From DATLYB01 sp964502525 (GTDB lineage: Bacteria; Bacteroidota; Bacteroidia; Chitinophagales; CAIOSU01), in the NCBI GenBank assembly GCA_964502525.1, contig CAZCXH010000129.1, positions 1 through 14,547 of the forward strand: a stretch of DNA of 14,547 nucleotides, written 5' to 3'. Positions 13,986 through 14,547 of the stretch are shown in pieces. Within the stretch, counting starts at the first letter, position 1; every line of letters begins with the position of its first letter. The position numbers and the translations under genes were made by a program. Under the pieces are notes generated by a model. That model worked only from the letters and a program-made list of their open reading frames with translations. It did not search any database and was not told the origin of the DNA.

Positions 13986-14387
13986 TTATACAGTCCTGAT
14001 GATGTTGCTCGATTTTTTGTATTTGTCAGACCACTTGTAAACGATATTCTGAATTTGCCGTTCAGTGAGGTCGTATTTGTCGGAAAGCTGGATGAGCGTC
14101 AGGTAGCTGATGCCATTGTTATCCCGCAGCAGGTTGTAGTATTCCTCGATGATGAGGTAATTTCTCAGTCGTTCAAGGTCGGTGAGGTTGTCTGAAATGA
14201 GTGTCAGTACAAGACGGGCGGCATCAACATTGCCTTTAATTTTCTCTATGTACGTTTCGGTAAACCGAGTGATTACATCGGCATTGTTTGGTTTCTTGGC
14301 CACGGCAGAGGGGGTTTTTGATTTATTAATCTTTTCACTTAAGCCGCAGGAGCTAGGTCCCAAGCGGCTTTCAATCAATGTACCCAC
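13986..14387 (-). CDS. Small helix-turn-helix protein, function unknown
   Basis: A 133-residue charged protein with no membrane segment. The C-terminal ~35 residues (about 93-126) read like a helix-turn-helix: SYLTLIQLSDKYDLTERQIQ followed by NIVYKW, similar in shape to the Mor-type or sigma region 4-type HTH. The middle (~40-90) is predicted helical. I do not recognise the family. The start shown is a GTG at 14387; no ATG lies in the first 130 codons, and the N-terminal ~20 residues overlap a 7-bp inverted repeat (14341-14370), so the true N-terminus is uncertain and the gene may be truncated. It lies beside the right repeat arm, and may be an accessory-element regulator. Confidence 0.6.
   Translation of the reverse strand: MGTLIESRLGPSSCGLSEKINKSKTPSAVAKKPNNADVITRFTETYIEKIKGNVDAARLVLTLISDNLTDLERLRNYLIIEEYYNLLRDNNGISYLTLIQLSDKYDLTERQIQNIVYKWSDKYKKSSNIIRTV
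14341..14370 (-). repeat. Short inverted repeat at the 5' end of the HTH gene
   Basis: AAGCCGC (14341-14347) and GCGGCTT (14364-14370) form a 7-bp stem with a 16-nt loop that itself has GGA/TCC. It falls within the first ~20 codons of the annotated frame, so it could be a leader hairpin if translation starts further in. There is no T tract. Confidence 0.4.
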
Positions 14388-14466
14388 AGCTTGTGTAAAT
14401 GGAAACGAAACTTTCGGAAATAAAAAAGTTATAAATAGCTGTTGCCGATTACCTTTAACCCTTTTC

Positions 14467-14547
14467 TTAGAAGTTGTTTAAATTCACAAAACATCATAAT
14501 CCGAATAAGAAATGGAATGCTGATAACGCAGATTGGCTGATAACGTG
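14467..14547 (-). repeat. Right arm of the ~80 bp inverted repeat
   Basis: Reverse complement of 30-109 at about 90% identity; the outer end, CACGTTATCAGCCAAT on the minus strand, coincides with the last base of the window. It also has the paired GTTATCAGC motif. The repeat may extend further outside. No transposase or recombinase gene lies between the arms that would make the whole window a mobile element. Confidence 0.85.

Noticed and set aside
30..14547. The whole window as one transposon bounded by terminal inverted repeats
   Set aside because: There is no transposase, integrase or other mobility gene, the cargo is core metabolism, the arms are only ~90% alike, and the left arm is not at the window edge. 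A dispersed repeat at assembly breaks is simpler.

Overview
The window reads as a chromosomal segment from an uncultured Bacteroidota bacterium. The protein sequences have a Bacteroidota flavour, genes lack clear Shine-Dalgarno sequences, and the histidine operon has a textbook Bacteroidota promoter (TTG, 19 nt, TATCTTTG). No rRNA, tRNA, CRISPR array or transposase is visible. The odd length, and the fact that both ends carry inverted copies of one ~80 bp sequence, suggest a whole assembly contig broken at a dispersed repeat.

Layout. 1-430: left repeat arm, a partial reading frame crossing it, and a small orphan antitoxin-like gene (-) with no toxin beside it. 427-1488: a Nudix hydrolase (-) diverging from a thioredoxin/DUF6952-like gene pair (+). 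1492-8652: a complete histidine biosynthesis operon, hisG-hisDC-hisB-hisH-hisA-hisF-hisIE, preceded by a promoter, a His-rich leader peptide (HHHH then another H) and an intrinsic attenuator. 8739-10945: an AtuA/DUF1446 family protein and a PAP2-type membrane phosphatase or transferase (both -). 11189-11971: a PlsC-type acyltransferase (+). 11972-12312: an intergenic region with a 90 bp nested palindrome that looks like a MITE. 12313-13980: the bifunctional formiminotransferase-cyclodeaminase FtcD (+). 13986-14387: a small HTH protein (-). 14467-14547: right repeat arm.

The seven his reading frames encode every dedicated enzyme from PRPP + ATP to histidine. They are tightly packed (gaps of 0-36 nt, several overlaps), so one transcript controlled by ribosome stalling at the leader His codons is expected. 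FtcD, the tetrahydrofolate-dependent end of histidine degradation, lies 3.7 kb downstream as a separate unit with its own -7 element, so synthesis and part of breakdown are neighbours.

The most unusual point is that hisD and hisC form a single 783-codon frame. Its junction is an 8-bp tandem repeat in which the expected hisC start codon reads ATA instead of ATG. This is either a real bifunctional protein, a slippage-prone junction, or a sequence error; reads would decide. No wholly new multi-gene system is evident; the novelty is in the leader, the fusion junction and the repeats.
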